Source: an uncultured Sphingomonadaceae bacterium
GTDB lineage: Bacteria; Pseudomonadota; Alphaproteobacteria; Sphingomonadales; Sphingomonadaceae
Length of the DNA stretch: 33,946 nt
Direction: 5' to 3'
Assembly: GCA_946479505.1 (NCBI GenBank)
Contig: CAMLGC010000025.1
Span: 1-33,946 of the forward strand
Under the pieces are notes generated by a model. It did no database searches. It was not told the DNA's origin and was given only the letters and a program-made list of their open reading frames with translations. Made by a program: the position numbers and the translations under genes. This document shows, piece by piece, positions 1 through 7,666 of the stretch (the stretch's first letter is position 1; each line of letters starts with the position of its first letter).

Positions 1-2697
1 GGAGCCTTCGTAGATCTCGATGCCCGCGAACGTGTCCCCCGCGGCATCGCCCGAATTTGCGCCGGTCGACAGGTCGAGCGTGATTCCGGTGGCGCTGCCC
101 GAATAGGTCGCCGTGTCGTAGATGCCCGCGCCGCCGTCGATCGCATCCGCGCCCGCGCCACCTTCGATATAGTCGTTGCCGTCGTCGCCGCGGAGCGTGT
201 CGTCGCCCGCGCGGCCGACCAGCCAATCGTCGTCGCTGCCGCCCGAGAGCGTATCGTCGCCCGCACCGCCGGCGAGCATGTCCGACCCCGCACCGCCCGA
301 GAAATCCACCGCCACCGACAGCGATGCCGCCGCGACGAGCGAATCGTTGCCCGCATTGCCGGCGCCGTTGATATGGCCGACCGGGTCGGCATCGCCGAAC
401 GCCTGGCCGGTGCCGAACCCCGAGACGACGACCGTCCCGCCCGCGCCGGCGCGGATGTCGATCCGCTCGTCGCCGTCGCTCGCGTTCGCGATCGCGCGCA
501 GGTCCGCGCGCAGCCCGACATTGAGGGCGAGCTCGTCGCCGGTCTGCGTCGCGAGGTCGGGCGGAGGCGCGCTGGCGCCGCCGGCGCCCGCTGCATCGCT
601 TGCATCCTGGACGAACGAGAAATCGGCGAGCGTCAGGCGATCGCTGTTCCAGCGCCACAGATTGCCCCACGGCGCGTTGATGTACGCGTTGAGCCCCGCC
701 GTGATGCTGCCGTTGACATCGAAGACCCCGAAAGGGTTGGCGACAAGATCGGGGAGCTCGTCGGCATAGAGCCGGCCGTCGGCACCGAACAGGCTGTCGG
801 CGAAATCGAACAGCACGTTGCCCGCCAGATTGCCCCCGCCGCCGATCGAGGCGCCGAGGAAGTTGGCGTCGACCGCGATGCCGATGGCGGCGCGGAACAC
901 GATTTCGGGCAGATCATCGCCGCCCGACCGCTGGTCGTCGAGATAGAAGCCGTCGAGGACGAGACCCGCCTGCGCGAGATCGAACCCGTTGGCGGCGAAC
1001 GCGCGCAGGCCGCTCGTATCGTAGCCGAAGGCGAGATTGATGGCGGCCTGCGCGGCGACCGTCACGTTGGCGGTGACGAACGGGACCGGGCCGAAGACCG
1101 GCAGCGACGCGATCGTGATCGGCGTGCCGAGTGTGCCGTCGCTGGTATAGCCCGGACCGAACGAGATCGTCGGCAGATCGAGCGTGAACAGATCGGTGTC
1201 CTGCCCCAGCAGCAGGCCGATCCCGCCGAGCGGGTTTTCGAGCAGCGGGAAATTCAGCAGCGGATTGTCGACGAGCTGCTCGATCAGGTCGCCGCCGGTC
1301 GCGCCGTCGTGCGTATCGGCGAACCCGATCGCGCCGCCCGCGGCGAGACCTGCGAGGAAGCTGCCGAGATCGCCCACCGCCGAGGTGAAGGTCCCGGTCG
1401 AAAGATCGAGGTTCTGGAGCGCGTTGGCGGCATCCTGGACGTTGTCGACCACGGTCGAATAGGCGCCGAGATCGTAACCCTCGTCGGCGAAGTTGCGGCC
1501 GCTGAAGAACTCGACGAAGTCGGTGATCGCCTCGACCGTATCGATGAACTGGACGATCGGCGCCATGTCGGGCGGGTCGCCTGCGACGTCCATCGCGGTA
1601 TAGACGAAATCGAGCAGCGTAACCTTGCCGTCGGCGCTGCCGTCGGCATTGCCCGTCACATCGAGCAGCGCCGCCCAATCGTCGGGCAGGATCGGCGCGA
1701 TGTCGGTCTTGAGCACCTTCAGCGCTTCGTTGATCGGCGCCAGCACCGGATCGAGCTGCTCTAGAATCGGGGTGATGAAATCCTGCACGAAGGTGCCGAA
1801 ATCGTACTGGACGTCATCGAGCGTGAGCGTCGGCGCGCCCCAATCGTTGGCGCCGGTGCCGTTGAGCACGCTCTGATCGAACCCCCAATCGAGGTGGAGG
1901 TCCGAGCTGATCTTGGGAAGCGCCGCCGCGCCCATGTCGGCGGCGAGATGGATGTCGAGGTCGAGATCGCCGCTCATCTCGAGGTTGAGCAGGCCGGAAT
2001 CGAAGCTGCGCACCAGCCCGCTTCCGTTCCACGAGCTCGCGAAATCGAGGTTCAGCGTGTCCGCGTCGGCCGCGGGATCGGCATCGTCGATGTTCGTGAC
2101 CGCGTAATGGATCATCCCGAACGCGCCGCTTGCGCTCAGATCGTCGAGCGACACGTCGGCGCCGAGGCTGAGGTTCGACTGCCCCGTGTCGAGATAGAAG
2201 CCGCTCGAATCGAGCCCGACGGTGAAGTCGAAATCGTAGCCGAGATCGGCGGCCGCGCTGCCGTCGAGCGTCAGCCCGAGGCCGCTCATGCCGAGATCGC
2301 CCGCGTCGAACGTGACGCTCACGTCGCGGCCGGTGTCGAAGGCAAGCCCGACATCGCCGGTTGCCGCATCGACCGTCGCGGTCACGAGCCCGGAAAAGCC
2401 GCCGCCCAGATCGGTGATTGCGCCATCGATCGCGTCCTGGAGCCGCGTCTCGACCTCCGAGGCGGCGAGCGTTGCCAGATCGGGAAGGTTGGCGATCATG
2501 TCGATCGCGCCATGTATCGCCGTCTTGAGCTGCGTGATCGTGCCCAGCGCGTCGGTCGCGGCGCTCAGATGCTCGCCGATGATCGGTAGATCCTCGGCAT
2601 AGACCGCCAGCTCGAGCACGTCCTCAATATTGCCGAGCACGCTGTCGATACCGTTCTCGATCGCCACGAGATCGGCCTGATTTATCACCCCCGCCAT
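1..2697 (-). CDS. Large RTX-type calcium-binding protein, C-terminus cut by window edge
   Basis: The reading frame is open from ATG at 2697 to the window edge, giving 899 codons without a stop. The last part, from about residue 795, has glycine/aspartate nonapeptide repeats of the GGAGxDxL and GDDTLxGG type. These bind calcium and form a parallel beta-roll in type I-secreted (RTX) proteins. The preceding ~790 residues are acidic and non-repetitive, rich in Asp, Leu and Gly, and match no enzyme family I recognise. There is no N-terminal signal peptide, as expected for type I export with a C-terminal signal, but that end lies outside the window. The start is supported by GGGGAG 7 nt upstream and by coding continuity. 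Role is unknown; a secreted matrix or surface protein is inferred from the neighbouring polysaccharide genes. Confidence 0.85.
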   Translation of the reverse strand, partial: MAGVINQADLVAIENGIDSVLGNIEDVLELAVYAEDLPIIGEHLSAATDALGTITQLKTAIHGAIDMIANLPDLATLAASEVETRLQDAIDGAITDLGGGFSGLVTATVDAATGDVGLAFDTGRDVSVTFDAGDLGMSGLGLTLDGSAAADLGYDFDFTVGLDSSGFYLDTGQSNLSLGADVSLDDLSASGAFGMIHYAVTNIDDADPAADADTLNLDFASSWNGSGLVRSFDSGLLNLEMSGDLDLDIHLAADMGAAALPKISSDLHLDWGFDQSVLNGTGANDWGAPTLTLDDVQYDFGTFVQDFITPILEQLDPVLAPINEALKVLKTDIAPILPDDWAALLDVTGNADGSADGKVTLLDFVYTAMDVAGDPPDMAPIVQFIDTVEAITDFVEFFSGRNFADEGYDLGAYSTVVDNVQDAANALQNLDLSTGTFTSAVGDLGSFLAGLAAGGAIGFADTHDGATGGDLIEQLVDNPLLNFPLLENPLGGIGLLLGQDTDLFTLDLPTISFGPGYTSDGTLGTPITIASLPVFGPVPFVTANVTVAAQAAINLAFGYDTSGLRAFAANGFDLAQAGLVLDGFYLDDQRSGGDDLPEIVFRAAIGIAVDANFLGASIGGGGNLAGNVLFDFADSLFGADGRLYADELPDLVANPFGVFDVNGSITAGLNAYINAPWGNLWRWNSDRLTLADFSFVQDASDAAGAGGASAPPPDLATQTGDELALNVGLRADLRAIANASDGDERIDIRAGAGGTVVVSGFGTGQAFGDADPVGHINGAGNAGNDSLVAAASLSVAVDFSGGAGSDMLAGGAGDDTLSGGSDDDWLVGRAGDDTLRGDDGNDYIEGGAGADAIDGGAGIYDTATYSGSATGITLDLSTGANSGDAAGDTFAGIEIYEGS

Positions 2698-2757
2698 CGC
2701 TCCACTCCCCAATAGAGCACGCGCACCGGCGAGCCGCTGCCGCGTTCGATGCTTCTT

Positions 2758-2766
2758 GCAGACGCC
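2758..2766 (+). repeat. GCAGACGCC repeat, copy 1
   Basis: Exact 9-mer, 61-69 bp upstream of the RTX start codon. The same 9-mer recurs in direct orientation 26 bp further out and inverted 54 bp beyond that. Such spaced copies suggest binding sites for a regulator. Confidence 0.5.
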
Positions 2767-2769
2767 ATT

Positions 2770-2786
2770 TGCGGAAGAACTCCGCA
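2770..2786 (-). promoter_or_regulatory. Small hairpin in the probable RTX leader
   Basis: TGCGGA, five bases, then TCCGCA: a perfect 6-bp stem lying between repeat copies 1 and 2 and overlapping the first bases of copy 2. It could fold in the mRNA leader or be part of the protein-binding site. There is no T-tract. Confidence 0.35.
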
Positions 2787-2792
2787 GACGCC
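2784..2792 (+). repeat. GCAGACGCC repeat, copy 2
   Basis: Exact second copy, direct orientation, starting 26 bp after the start of copy 1. Confidence 0.5.
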
Positions 2793-2834
2793 GACTTACG
2801 GCTATCCAAATCTTGCGTGAGCGTCAAAGATTAA

Positions 2835-2850
2835 ATTGGCGTCTGCCAAT
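2835..2850. promoter_or_regulatory. Operator-like palindrome containing inverted copy 3 of the 9-mer
   Basis: ATTGGC, GTCT, GCCAAT is a perfect inverted repeat with 6-bp arms. On the minus strand it reads ATTGGCAGACGCCAAT, so it contains GCAGACGCC (2838-2846 inverted). A related 11-mer, TGGCAGACGCC, recurs at 13741-13751 in another control region of this locus. This is the best-formed copy and the likeliest true operator. Confidence 0.5.
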
Positions 2851-2868
2851 GAAATAGTGTCAAATCTG

Positions 2869-2898
2869 TACAATTACTCGCGGAATTTGGTAATTGTA
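2869..2898. promoter_or_regulatory. Long AT-rich inverted repeat
   Basis: TACAATTAC (2869-2877) and GTAATTGTA (2890-2898) form perfect 9-bp arms around a 12-base spacer. Centre-to-centre spacing is 21 bp, two helical turns, which suits a dimeric DNA-binding protein. It lies about 170-200 bp upstream of the RTX start. The A-run after it is on the plus strand, so it is not a terminator for the minus-strand genes. Confidence 0.45.
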
Positions 2899-3021
2899 AA
2901 AAATGGACAATTTCTTCAGAGCGATGGTTTTCCAAGAAAATCTAGAATGTTACGGTATTTGACATCGGCGTTCTTGGACGAGCGAGCATCTCTTCGCGCC
3001 ATAGGCGAGATCTGCAAGCCG

Positions 3022-3054
3022 GCCGAAACGGGCTAGAGCGCGGGTTCAGCCCGT
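3022..3054 (-). terminator. Possible terminator of the deacetylase-flippase operon
   Basis: On the minus strand, ACGGGCT pairs perfectly with AGCCCGT around a 13-base loop, followed by TTTCGG. It lies 44 nt past the flippase stop. The T-run is only three bases, so intrinsic termination would be weak. A second stem (GCGGCA/TGCCGC at 3062-3082) lies just before it. Confidence 0.4.
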
Positions 3055-3097
3055 CCGATGCGCGGCATGACGGTCGTGCCGCCCGCGCAGGCGTCGA

Positions 3098-4522
3098 TCA
3101 TCCGCCGCAGCCCTGCGCGATGGTCGCGTCCGTCGGCACCGCGCGGTCGCGCTCGTTTTCCGCCAGGTGCGCGCCGTTTGGTTCGGGCCGCTCGCGCAGC
3201 CCGCGCCGGCACGCGACGTTCATCCACATCGCGATGGTGCCCGCGGACAGAATCTGCGCCAGGCTGGCGCCCATCGCGCCTTCACGCGGGATCAGGATGA
3301 ACGCGCTCGCAAAGAACAGCGCGGTTCCGGCGCCCGCGATGAGCAGGACGAGCCGGGGCTCGCCCATCGACAGCAGCACCGACCGCGAGGGCGCGGCGTT
3401 CATGATGAACATCACGCTGACGAGCTGGGCGACCAGCAAGGGCGCGATATCGGCATACCGGCTGCCCAGCGCGATATGGACGATCGGCTCGCCAAGGACA
3501 GCCGCGGCGAGGATGGCGGCGAGGCCGATGCCGCCGAGCGCCACCTGCACCCGGAATTTGAGCGCGCGCAATCGCCGCACTTCGCGGCGCGCCCACAAGC
3601 GCGCCATGTCGGGATAGAGCACCGCCTGCGCCTGTGCTCCGAATTGCTGTGCGGTCTTCGCCGTGCGCTTCGCCACGTGGTAGAATCCGGCCGCGCTCGC
3701 CCCCGCCAGCCCGCCGACCAGCAGCGTGTCGGCTTCCTGCGTCATCGTTCGCATCGTCATCGACAGGTTGGTCGACCAGGCGAACGACAGAAATCCCGGA
3801 AAATCGCGGACGAGATGGCGCGGCGAAGCGCGCAGCGGGCTGGCGATCGATTGCGCGCGCAAGGCCGCGAACCCGTACCAGACGAAGATGAGCGCGCCCG
3901 CGATCTGCGCCGCCATCCATGCGATCAGGAAGCTCTCGATGCCGAGATGGTGATACCAGCAGTAGAGCGCGAACACGATCCGGAGCGGCTGCGAGAGAAG
4001 CTGGCAATAGGCGATCGTACGAAATCTGCCGGCCAGCCGCAGCGCCGCCGTCGGCATACCGGTGATGTTGAACAAGGTTCCGATACAGCAGATGCCGACC
4101 AGGGGGAGATAGCCGCTGCCGAACCCGAGCAGCGGCGCGAACAGCGCGGCGATGGAGAAGGCCGCGCTCGCCGCGATGCAGGCGGCGGCAACGTCGAGGA
4201 TCAGGCCGTAGAGGTATAGCCGCGGAAGCTGCTCCCATCCGTTTCGTGCCTCGATTTCGCTGGCGAACTTGATGAGCGGTTGCCACGATTCGAAGCGTGC
4301 GATCCGTTCGACGAGCTGCACGAAGGTGAGGATCAGCACGAAGATGCCGAATTTCTCGGTGGTCATCGCGCGCGCCGCGATCGCGGTACTGACCAGCATC
4401 AGCCCACCGCTGATGGCGCCGCCCGACAGCAGATGCCCGATCTGGACAAGGTGATGTTGGTCGCCTCCGCCCACGCGTGCCGAGCGAAGCATTCTTGGGA
4501 AAAGGCGCGGAGCCGGTTTCAT
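3098..4522 (-). CDS. Wzx-type lipid-linked oligosaccharide flippase
   Basis: The 474-residue protein is almost wholly hydrophobic, with about twelve membrane segments separated by short basic loops. Its length and pattern are those of the polysaccharide transporter (Wzx/MATE-like, MVF superfamily) group that flips undecaprenyl-linked repeat units to the periplasm. The N-terminus has the usual amphipathic lead-in followed by a glycine-rich first helix. I chose ATG 4522 because it overlaps the stop of the upstream deacetylase gene as ATGA, a standard sign of translational coupling. A longer open frame reaching 4714 only adds arginine-rich shadow sequence. The family assignment is from hydropathy and overall resemblance, since Wzx proteins share little sequence. 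It is the only flippase candidate in the window. Confidence 0.85.
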   Translation of the reverse strand: MKPAPRLFPRMLRSARVGGGDQHHLVQIGHLLSGGAISGGLMLVSTAIAARAMTTEKFGIFVLILTFVQLVERIARFESWQPLIKFASEIEARNGWEQLPRLYLYGLILDVAAACIAASAAFSIAALFAPLLGFGSGYLPLVGICCIGTLFNITGMPTAALRLAGRFRTIAYCQLLSQPLRIVFALYCWYHHLGIESFLIAWMAAQIAGALIFVWYGFAALRAQSIASPLRASPRHLVRDFPGFLSFAWSTNLSMTMRTMTQEADTLLVGGLAGASAAGFYHVAKRTAKTAQQFGAQAQAVLYPDMARLWARREVRRLRALKFRVQVALGGIGLAAILAAAVLGEPIVHIALGSRYADIAPLLVAQLVSVMFIMNAAPSRSVLLSMGEPRLVLLIAGAGTALFFASAFILIPREGAMGASLAQILSAGTIAMWMNVACRRGLRERPEPNGAHLAENERDRAVPTDATIAQGCGG

Positions 4523-5196
4523 TCGGCTCGCCAGATCTGGCGCACGGCCATGAACGCTTCGGCCGCCTCGCAGAACACCGACGCGCCGCGACTGACCGCC
4601 AGCGCACGGATCGCCTCGATCGAGCGTTCGTCGGGAAAGACTTTGAGCTGGGTCTCGAACGCGCCGAATGCAGACAGTTTGCGATCGATCTGCCGCGATA
4701 TGTCGACGAAGCAATTGGGAACGAAGGCGGGCGTTATTCCAGGCGCGTGCCAGTTCGTTTCGGACAGCGTTTCGTAGGCGAATATCCGCGCGGGCGTGTC
4801 GCGATGTCGCGGGCGCGCCCAGACCAACGCGGCGGTGAACGCCGCCTGATGATCGAGATGGATATCGCCGATGAACGGCACAAACAGCGTGTCGGGCGCG
4901 ATCCGGGCCAGTTGATCGCCGATCCGGGCATTCAGCTCCGCGACCGGCAGCGAATCGAGCGCCGCCGCCGGCAGATCGAGCCGATGCGTCCGCCGAACGC
5001 CGAGGATGGCGTGCGCCGCGTCGGCCTCGGCCATCACCCGATCCATATAGGCGTCGGAGAAGTGCGGGGGGCAGCCACGGGTGACGATCACGACGTGAAC
5101 CTCGGCCCCCGCGTCGGCCAGCCGGGCGATCGTCCCGCCACAGCCGAGCACCTCGTCATCGGGATGCGGCGCGATGATCGCGGCGCGCCGGACCAT
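4519..5196 (-). CDS. PIG-L/LmbE-family deacetylase
   Basis: The protein of 225 residues carries the family's metal-binding PHPDDE motif at residues 10-15 and the downstream HLDH at 113-116, which supplies the third zinc ligand. PIG-L/LmbE enzymes remove N-acetyl groups from GlcNAc-containing sugars or lipids. In polysaccharide loci they often deacetylate a sugar before or after assembly. I chose ATG 5196 because it places the motif ten residues from the N-terminus, as in family members. The frame stays open to 5301 but that extension is low-complexity Arg/Asp. No strong ribosome site is visible. It is followed by the flippase with an ATGA overlap. Substrate is unknown; a GlcNAc-derived residue of the repeat unit is inferred. 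Confidence 0.85.
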   Translation of the reverse strand: MVRRAAIIAPHPDDEVLGCGGTIARLADAGAEVHVVIVTRGCPPHFSDAYMDRVMAEADAAHAILGVRRTHRLDLPAAALDSLPVAELNARIGDQLARIAPDTLFVPFIGDIHLDHQAAFTAALVWARPRHRDTPARIFAYETLSETNWHAPGITPAFVPNCFVDISRQIDRKLSAFGAFETQLKVFPDERSIEAIRALAVSRGASVFCEAAEAFMAVRQIWRAE

Positions 5197-5464
5197 CGAC
5201 AGATCGGTCAAGGCGCGGGTGCCGCGGCGATCACGCGGACGCCGGGCGCGCGCATGTCCGCCGCCGGATCGCCAATCATCATCGTCCCTGCGCCTCCACA
5301 TTCGCGAGCGTCGGTGCGACCATCGGCGCCACGCCGATCGGTCCGGGAAAGCCTAGCCAGCGGCCGATCGGAAGGAAAACGCGATTCAGGCCTCACCCTT
5401 TTTCGCCGACGACCGGCGTTCGGAGGGCACGAATGCGCGCGAATGCCGGCCGGTCCGCCCGATT

Positions 5465-5478
5465 TTGCCGGGCGGCAA
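5465..5478. promoter_or_regulatory. 14-bp operator-like palindrome
   Basis: TTGCCG, GG, CGGCAA is a perfect palindrome near the middle of the divergent region. It is followed by the relatively AT-rich TTAAGGATCATC. It could be an operator. It is unrelated to the GCAGACGCC repeats. Confidence 0.3.
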
Positions 5479-5617
5479 TTAAGGATCATCGCCCGATACG
5501 CCGGCCGCCTCCACCCCGAGCGCGCTACAACCGCACCGACGATCCGACGCAGCGGGAATGACGGCGTGATGAGGAATGCCGATTGCGCGAAAACCAGCGC
5601 GATGCAGCGCGCCGGCA

Positions 5618-5640
5618 CCGCCCGCCGCGGCGGCGGGCGG
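5618..5640 (+). promoter_or_regulatory. Very GC-rich hairpin just before the polymerase start
   Basis: CCGCCCGCC and GGCGGGCGG make a perfect 9-bp all-GC stem with a five-base loop. The symmetry extends to 11 bp if the loop is closed. The hairpin ends 11 nt before ATG 5652 and just before the GAGGG ribosome-site candidate (5645-5649). No T-run follows. It could slow initiation or be a by-product of GC-rich sequence. Confidence 0.4.
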
Positions 5641-5651
5641 GCGTGAGGGCG

Positions 5652-7016
5652 ATGGGGCTCGCCACCGCCAACCGGCGCGCGCCACCAGCGGCGCGGGCCC
5701 GATATATGACGCCGCCGCGGCAACCGACGCCCGTCACCGCCGACGAAACCAGGCGTCATCGCAGTCCGCATCCGGCAGGCGCGATGTTCATGGCCCTCGG
5801 CGCGTTCCTGACGGGCTATCAGTTGCTGCGGTTGGGGCCGATCAACTTCACCCTTTCCGATCTCATGTTCGTGCTCGCCTTTGCGATCAGCCTGTCGCGC
5901 GGGCAGATCACGGCGTTGCCGTTCGGAACCGTCACGCCCTGGTGGCTCACCGGAATCGCGATGATGCTGGGGGGGCTGTTCATCGGCACGCTGTTCAATG
6001 GCGATCTCGTGCGCTGGATCGTCATCGCCTGCCAATATGCCACCGGCTTTCTGATCCTGCCGATGTTGCTGATGGCACAACCGCTGCGGATCGCACGCCG
6101 GCTGATCGCGATGTTCATCCTCGGCATGGTCGTGATGGAAAGCTTCGGGATCATCGCCAGCCTGACGATGACGCACGCCCAGGCCGCGGCGATCTTTTCC
6201 GAGGATTTCCTGGCCGGCAACGGGCGGCTGTCGAGCTTTGCTTCGGAACCCAATTGGAACGGCTCGCTCATCGCGCTCACCGCGCCGCTGCTGATCTATG
6301 CCTATATCAGCCGGCTGATCCCGCTGTGGGCGGTGACGATCATCGCGCCGATCCTGGCGTGGGCGCTGATGCTGAGCGCCTCGTTCACCGGTTTTGCCGC
6401 GGCGATGATCGCGATGTCGATCACCCTGCTGTTCATCGGCGCGCGCTACCTCGGCGGTGTGCTGCTCGTCGCCGGCGTGGCGGCGTCGATCTTCGTCGCC
6501 TCCGGTGCGCCGTTGCCCTCGATCTTCGAAAAGCGCGTCGGCAGCGCCATCTCGAACGGCGACATCGAGGAAGCCGGCACCTACAAGGGGCGCGTGCGCC
6601 TCATCAAGTTGGCGTGGCAGGATTCCGAACACACGCTGATCGTCGGGCTGGGGGTCGACAAGTTTCGCACCACCAACGCGATCAAGCAGCCGGTCCACAA
6701 TCTTCCGCTGCTGATGCTGGTCGAAGGCGGCTTGCTGGCGCTGTCCGGCCTGCTGTTGCTGATCGTGCTGTTGTTGTGGATGCCGATCTCGCGGCTTGCC
6801 ACGCACCGTGCCGAGGCCGGCGTCGCGCTGTCGGTGGTCACCGTCTTCATCATCTACGCCCAATCGAGCCCGCACATGTTTTCGCGAATGATGATCGTGC
6901 CGGTGCTGCTCGCCCTAATGATACTATTCGAAAGTAGGCCGCAGCCTATCCAGAGGAGGTACGCCACAAAGGCAGTACGCCGTCTTCGCTCGCGCCGCGC
7001 CGAAATTGCCCATTAG
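5652..7016 (+). CDS. Wzy/O-antigen-ligase-like polysaccharide polymerase
   Basis: This membrane protein of 454 residues has ten or more hydrophobic segments and one long periplasmic-type loop. The loop region ends in HNLPLLMLVEGG, the HN...E.G signature of the Wzy_C/O-antigen ligase superfamily. These enzymes join repeat units into polymer or ligate them to a lipid in the periplasm. The start is uncertain. ATG 5652 has GAGGG two bases away; ATG 5706 is an alternative that removes a basic, proline-rich leader; and the frame stays open to a TTG at 5583. The gene heads a plus-strand run of export and modification genes. Polymerase is preferred to ligase because the locus has flippase, Wzc and Wza-like partners and no other polymerase candidate. 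Confidence 0.82.
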   Translation: MGLATANRRAPPAARARYMTPPRQPTPVTADETRRHRSPHPAGAMFMALGAFLTGYQLLRLGPINFTLSDLMFVLAFAISLSRGQITALPFGTVTPWWLTGIAMMLGGLFIGTLFNGDLVRWIVIACQYATGFLILPMLLMAQPLRIARRLIAMFILGMVVMESFGIIASLTMTHAQAAAIFSEDFLAGNGRLSSFASEPNWNGSLIALTAPLLIYAYISRLIPLWAVTIIAPILAWALMLSASFTGFAAAMIAMSITLLFIGARYLGGVLLVAGVAASIFVASGAPLPSIFEKRVGSAISNGDIEEAGTYKGRVRLIKLAWQDSEHTLIVGLGVDKFRTTNAIKQPVHNLPLLMLVEGGLLALSGLLLLIVLLLWMPISRLATHRAEAGVALSVVTVFIIYAQSSPHMFSRMMIVPVLLALMILFESRPQPIQRRYATKAVRRLRSRRAEIAH

Positions 7017-7033
7017 CGTCTGTAGGCAATGGG
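7009..7033 (+). promoter_or_regulatory. Inverted repeat across the polymerase stop codon
   Basis: CCCATT (7009-7014) and AATGGG (7028-7033) pair around 13 bases that include GCGTCTG. It straddles the TAG of the polymerase and ends 48 nt before the export lipoprotein start. The core ATT-AGCGTCTG resembles ATT-GGCGTCTG of the palindrome at 2835-2850. No T-run follows, so termination is unlikely. Confidence 0.3.
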
Positions 7034-7081
7034 ATAAGATCGCCGACTTCGACACCACTCGACAATATTGGAGGGGTAGGC

Positions 7082-7666
7082 ATGCACGTCTCACGGTTCG
7101 TTGCGCGTTCCGCCATCTGCCTTGCGCTGACGGGATTGGTGTGCAGTTGCAGCACGACCTCGGGATCGCTGCCCGAGCTGCCCGCGGTCGCCAGCAATCA
7201 ATACCTGCTCGGCCCGGGCGATCAGGTTCGCGTCTATGTTTACGGGATCGATGCGTTCAACAACAACAACGCCACCTTCACCGTCGGGGACGATGGCGCC
7301 ATCTCGCTGCCGATGATCGACAAGGTGCCTGCGCGGGGCAGGACGTACGCCGCGCTCGAAGACGGCATCAAACAGGCGCTGGTTCAGCACCAGATCCTGA
7401 CAGCGCCGATCGTCAACGTCCAACCGGTCGCCCTGCGCCCGTTCTACATTCTGGGCGAGGTTGCCAAACCCGGCGAATACACCTTCCGCCCGGGCATGTC
7501 GGTACTCGCGGCGGTCTCGATGGCGGGCGGCTTCACGTATCGCGCCGATCAGGGCCATGTCGGGATCACGCGCGATATCGGCGGGCGCGCCGTGGTCGGC
7601 CGTGCCGAGGCCCGCGACCCGATCCGGCCCGGAGACCAGATCCAGGTTTACGAACGGTGGTTCTGA
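7082..7666 (+). CDS. Short Wza-like polysaccharide export lipoprotein
   Basis: The 194-residue protein has a signal peptide with hydrophobic core and a lipobox ending in Cys23 (VCSC). A polysaccharide-export (Poly_export) domain follows from about residue 40, starting YLLGPGDQVRVYVYG. An SLBB-type domain follows from about 120 (FYILGEVAKPGEYTF). This is the outer-membrane export channel family (Wza/GumB). At 194 residues it is the short GumB-like form, lacking the extra repeats and C-terminal amphipathic helix of E. coli Wza. The outer-membrane pore may therefore need the beta-barrel protein encoded next. The start is well set by GGAGGGG (7070-7076), 5 nt upstream. It overlaps the next gene by 10 bases. 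Confidence 0.93.
   Translation: MHVSRFVARSAICLALTGLVCSCSTTSGSLPELPAVASNQYLLGPGDQVRVYVYGIDAFNNNNATFTVGDDGAISLPMIDKVPARGRTYAALEDGIKQALVQHQILTAPIVNVQPVALRPFYILGEVAKPGEYTFRPGMSVLAAVSMAGGFTYRADQGHVGITRDIGGRAVVGRAEARDPIRPGDQIQVYERWF

Larger units (their letters stand above)
2698..3097. promoter_or_regulatory. 400-bp non-coding region upstream of the RTX gene
   Basis: No convincing gene lies here. A 66-codon open frame at 2836-3036 has no homology I recognise and no good ribosome site. The stretch 2830-2990 is clearly AT-rich compared with its surroundings. It holds three copies of the 9-mer GCAGACGCC, a 16-bp and a 30-bp inverted repeat, and a short hairpin close to the RTX start (separate entries). 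At its right end is a terminator-like hairpin for the flippase operon. I infer the RTX promoter lies on the minus strand within 2750-2950, but see no clean -35/-10 pair. Confidence 0.6.
5197..5651. promoter_or_regulatory. 455-bp divergent control region between deacetylase and polymerase operons
   Basis: No gene is recognisable. The region must hold promoters for both the minus-strand deacetylase-flippase pair and the plus-strand polymerase/export operon. I see no clear -35/-10 pair. It contains a 14-bp palindrome at 5465-5478 and a very stable GC hairpin at 5618-5640 (separate entries). Confidence 0.5.

Noticed and set aside
373..1764. Long plus-strand open frame of 463 codons
   Set aside because: It is the mirror of the RTX gene. 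Its product is Arg/Asp/Glu-rich low-complexity sequence typical of antisense frames in GC-rich DNA.
2836..3036. 66-codon plus-strand open frame in the AT-rich region
   Set aside because: No recognisable family, no good ribosome site, and it runs through the inverted repeats. It could be a small protein, but nothing supports it.
5208..6875. 555-codon minus-strand open frame
   Set aside because: It is antisense to the Wzy-like gene, whose hydropathy and HN...E.G motif are clear. The product is a Gln/Asp/Arg-rich shadow.
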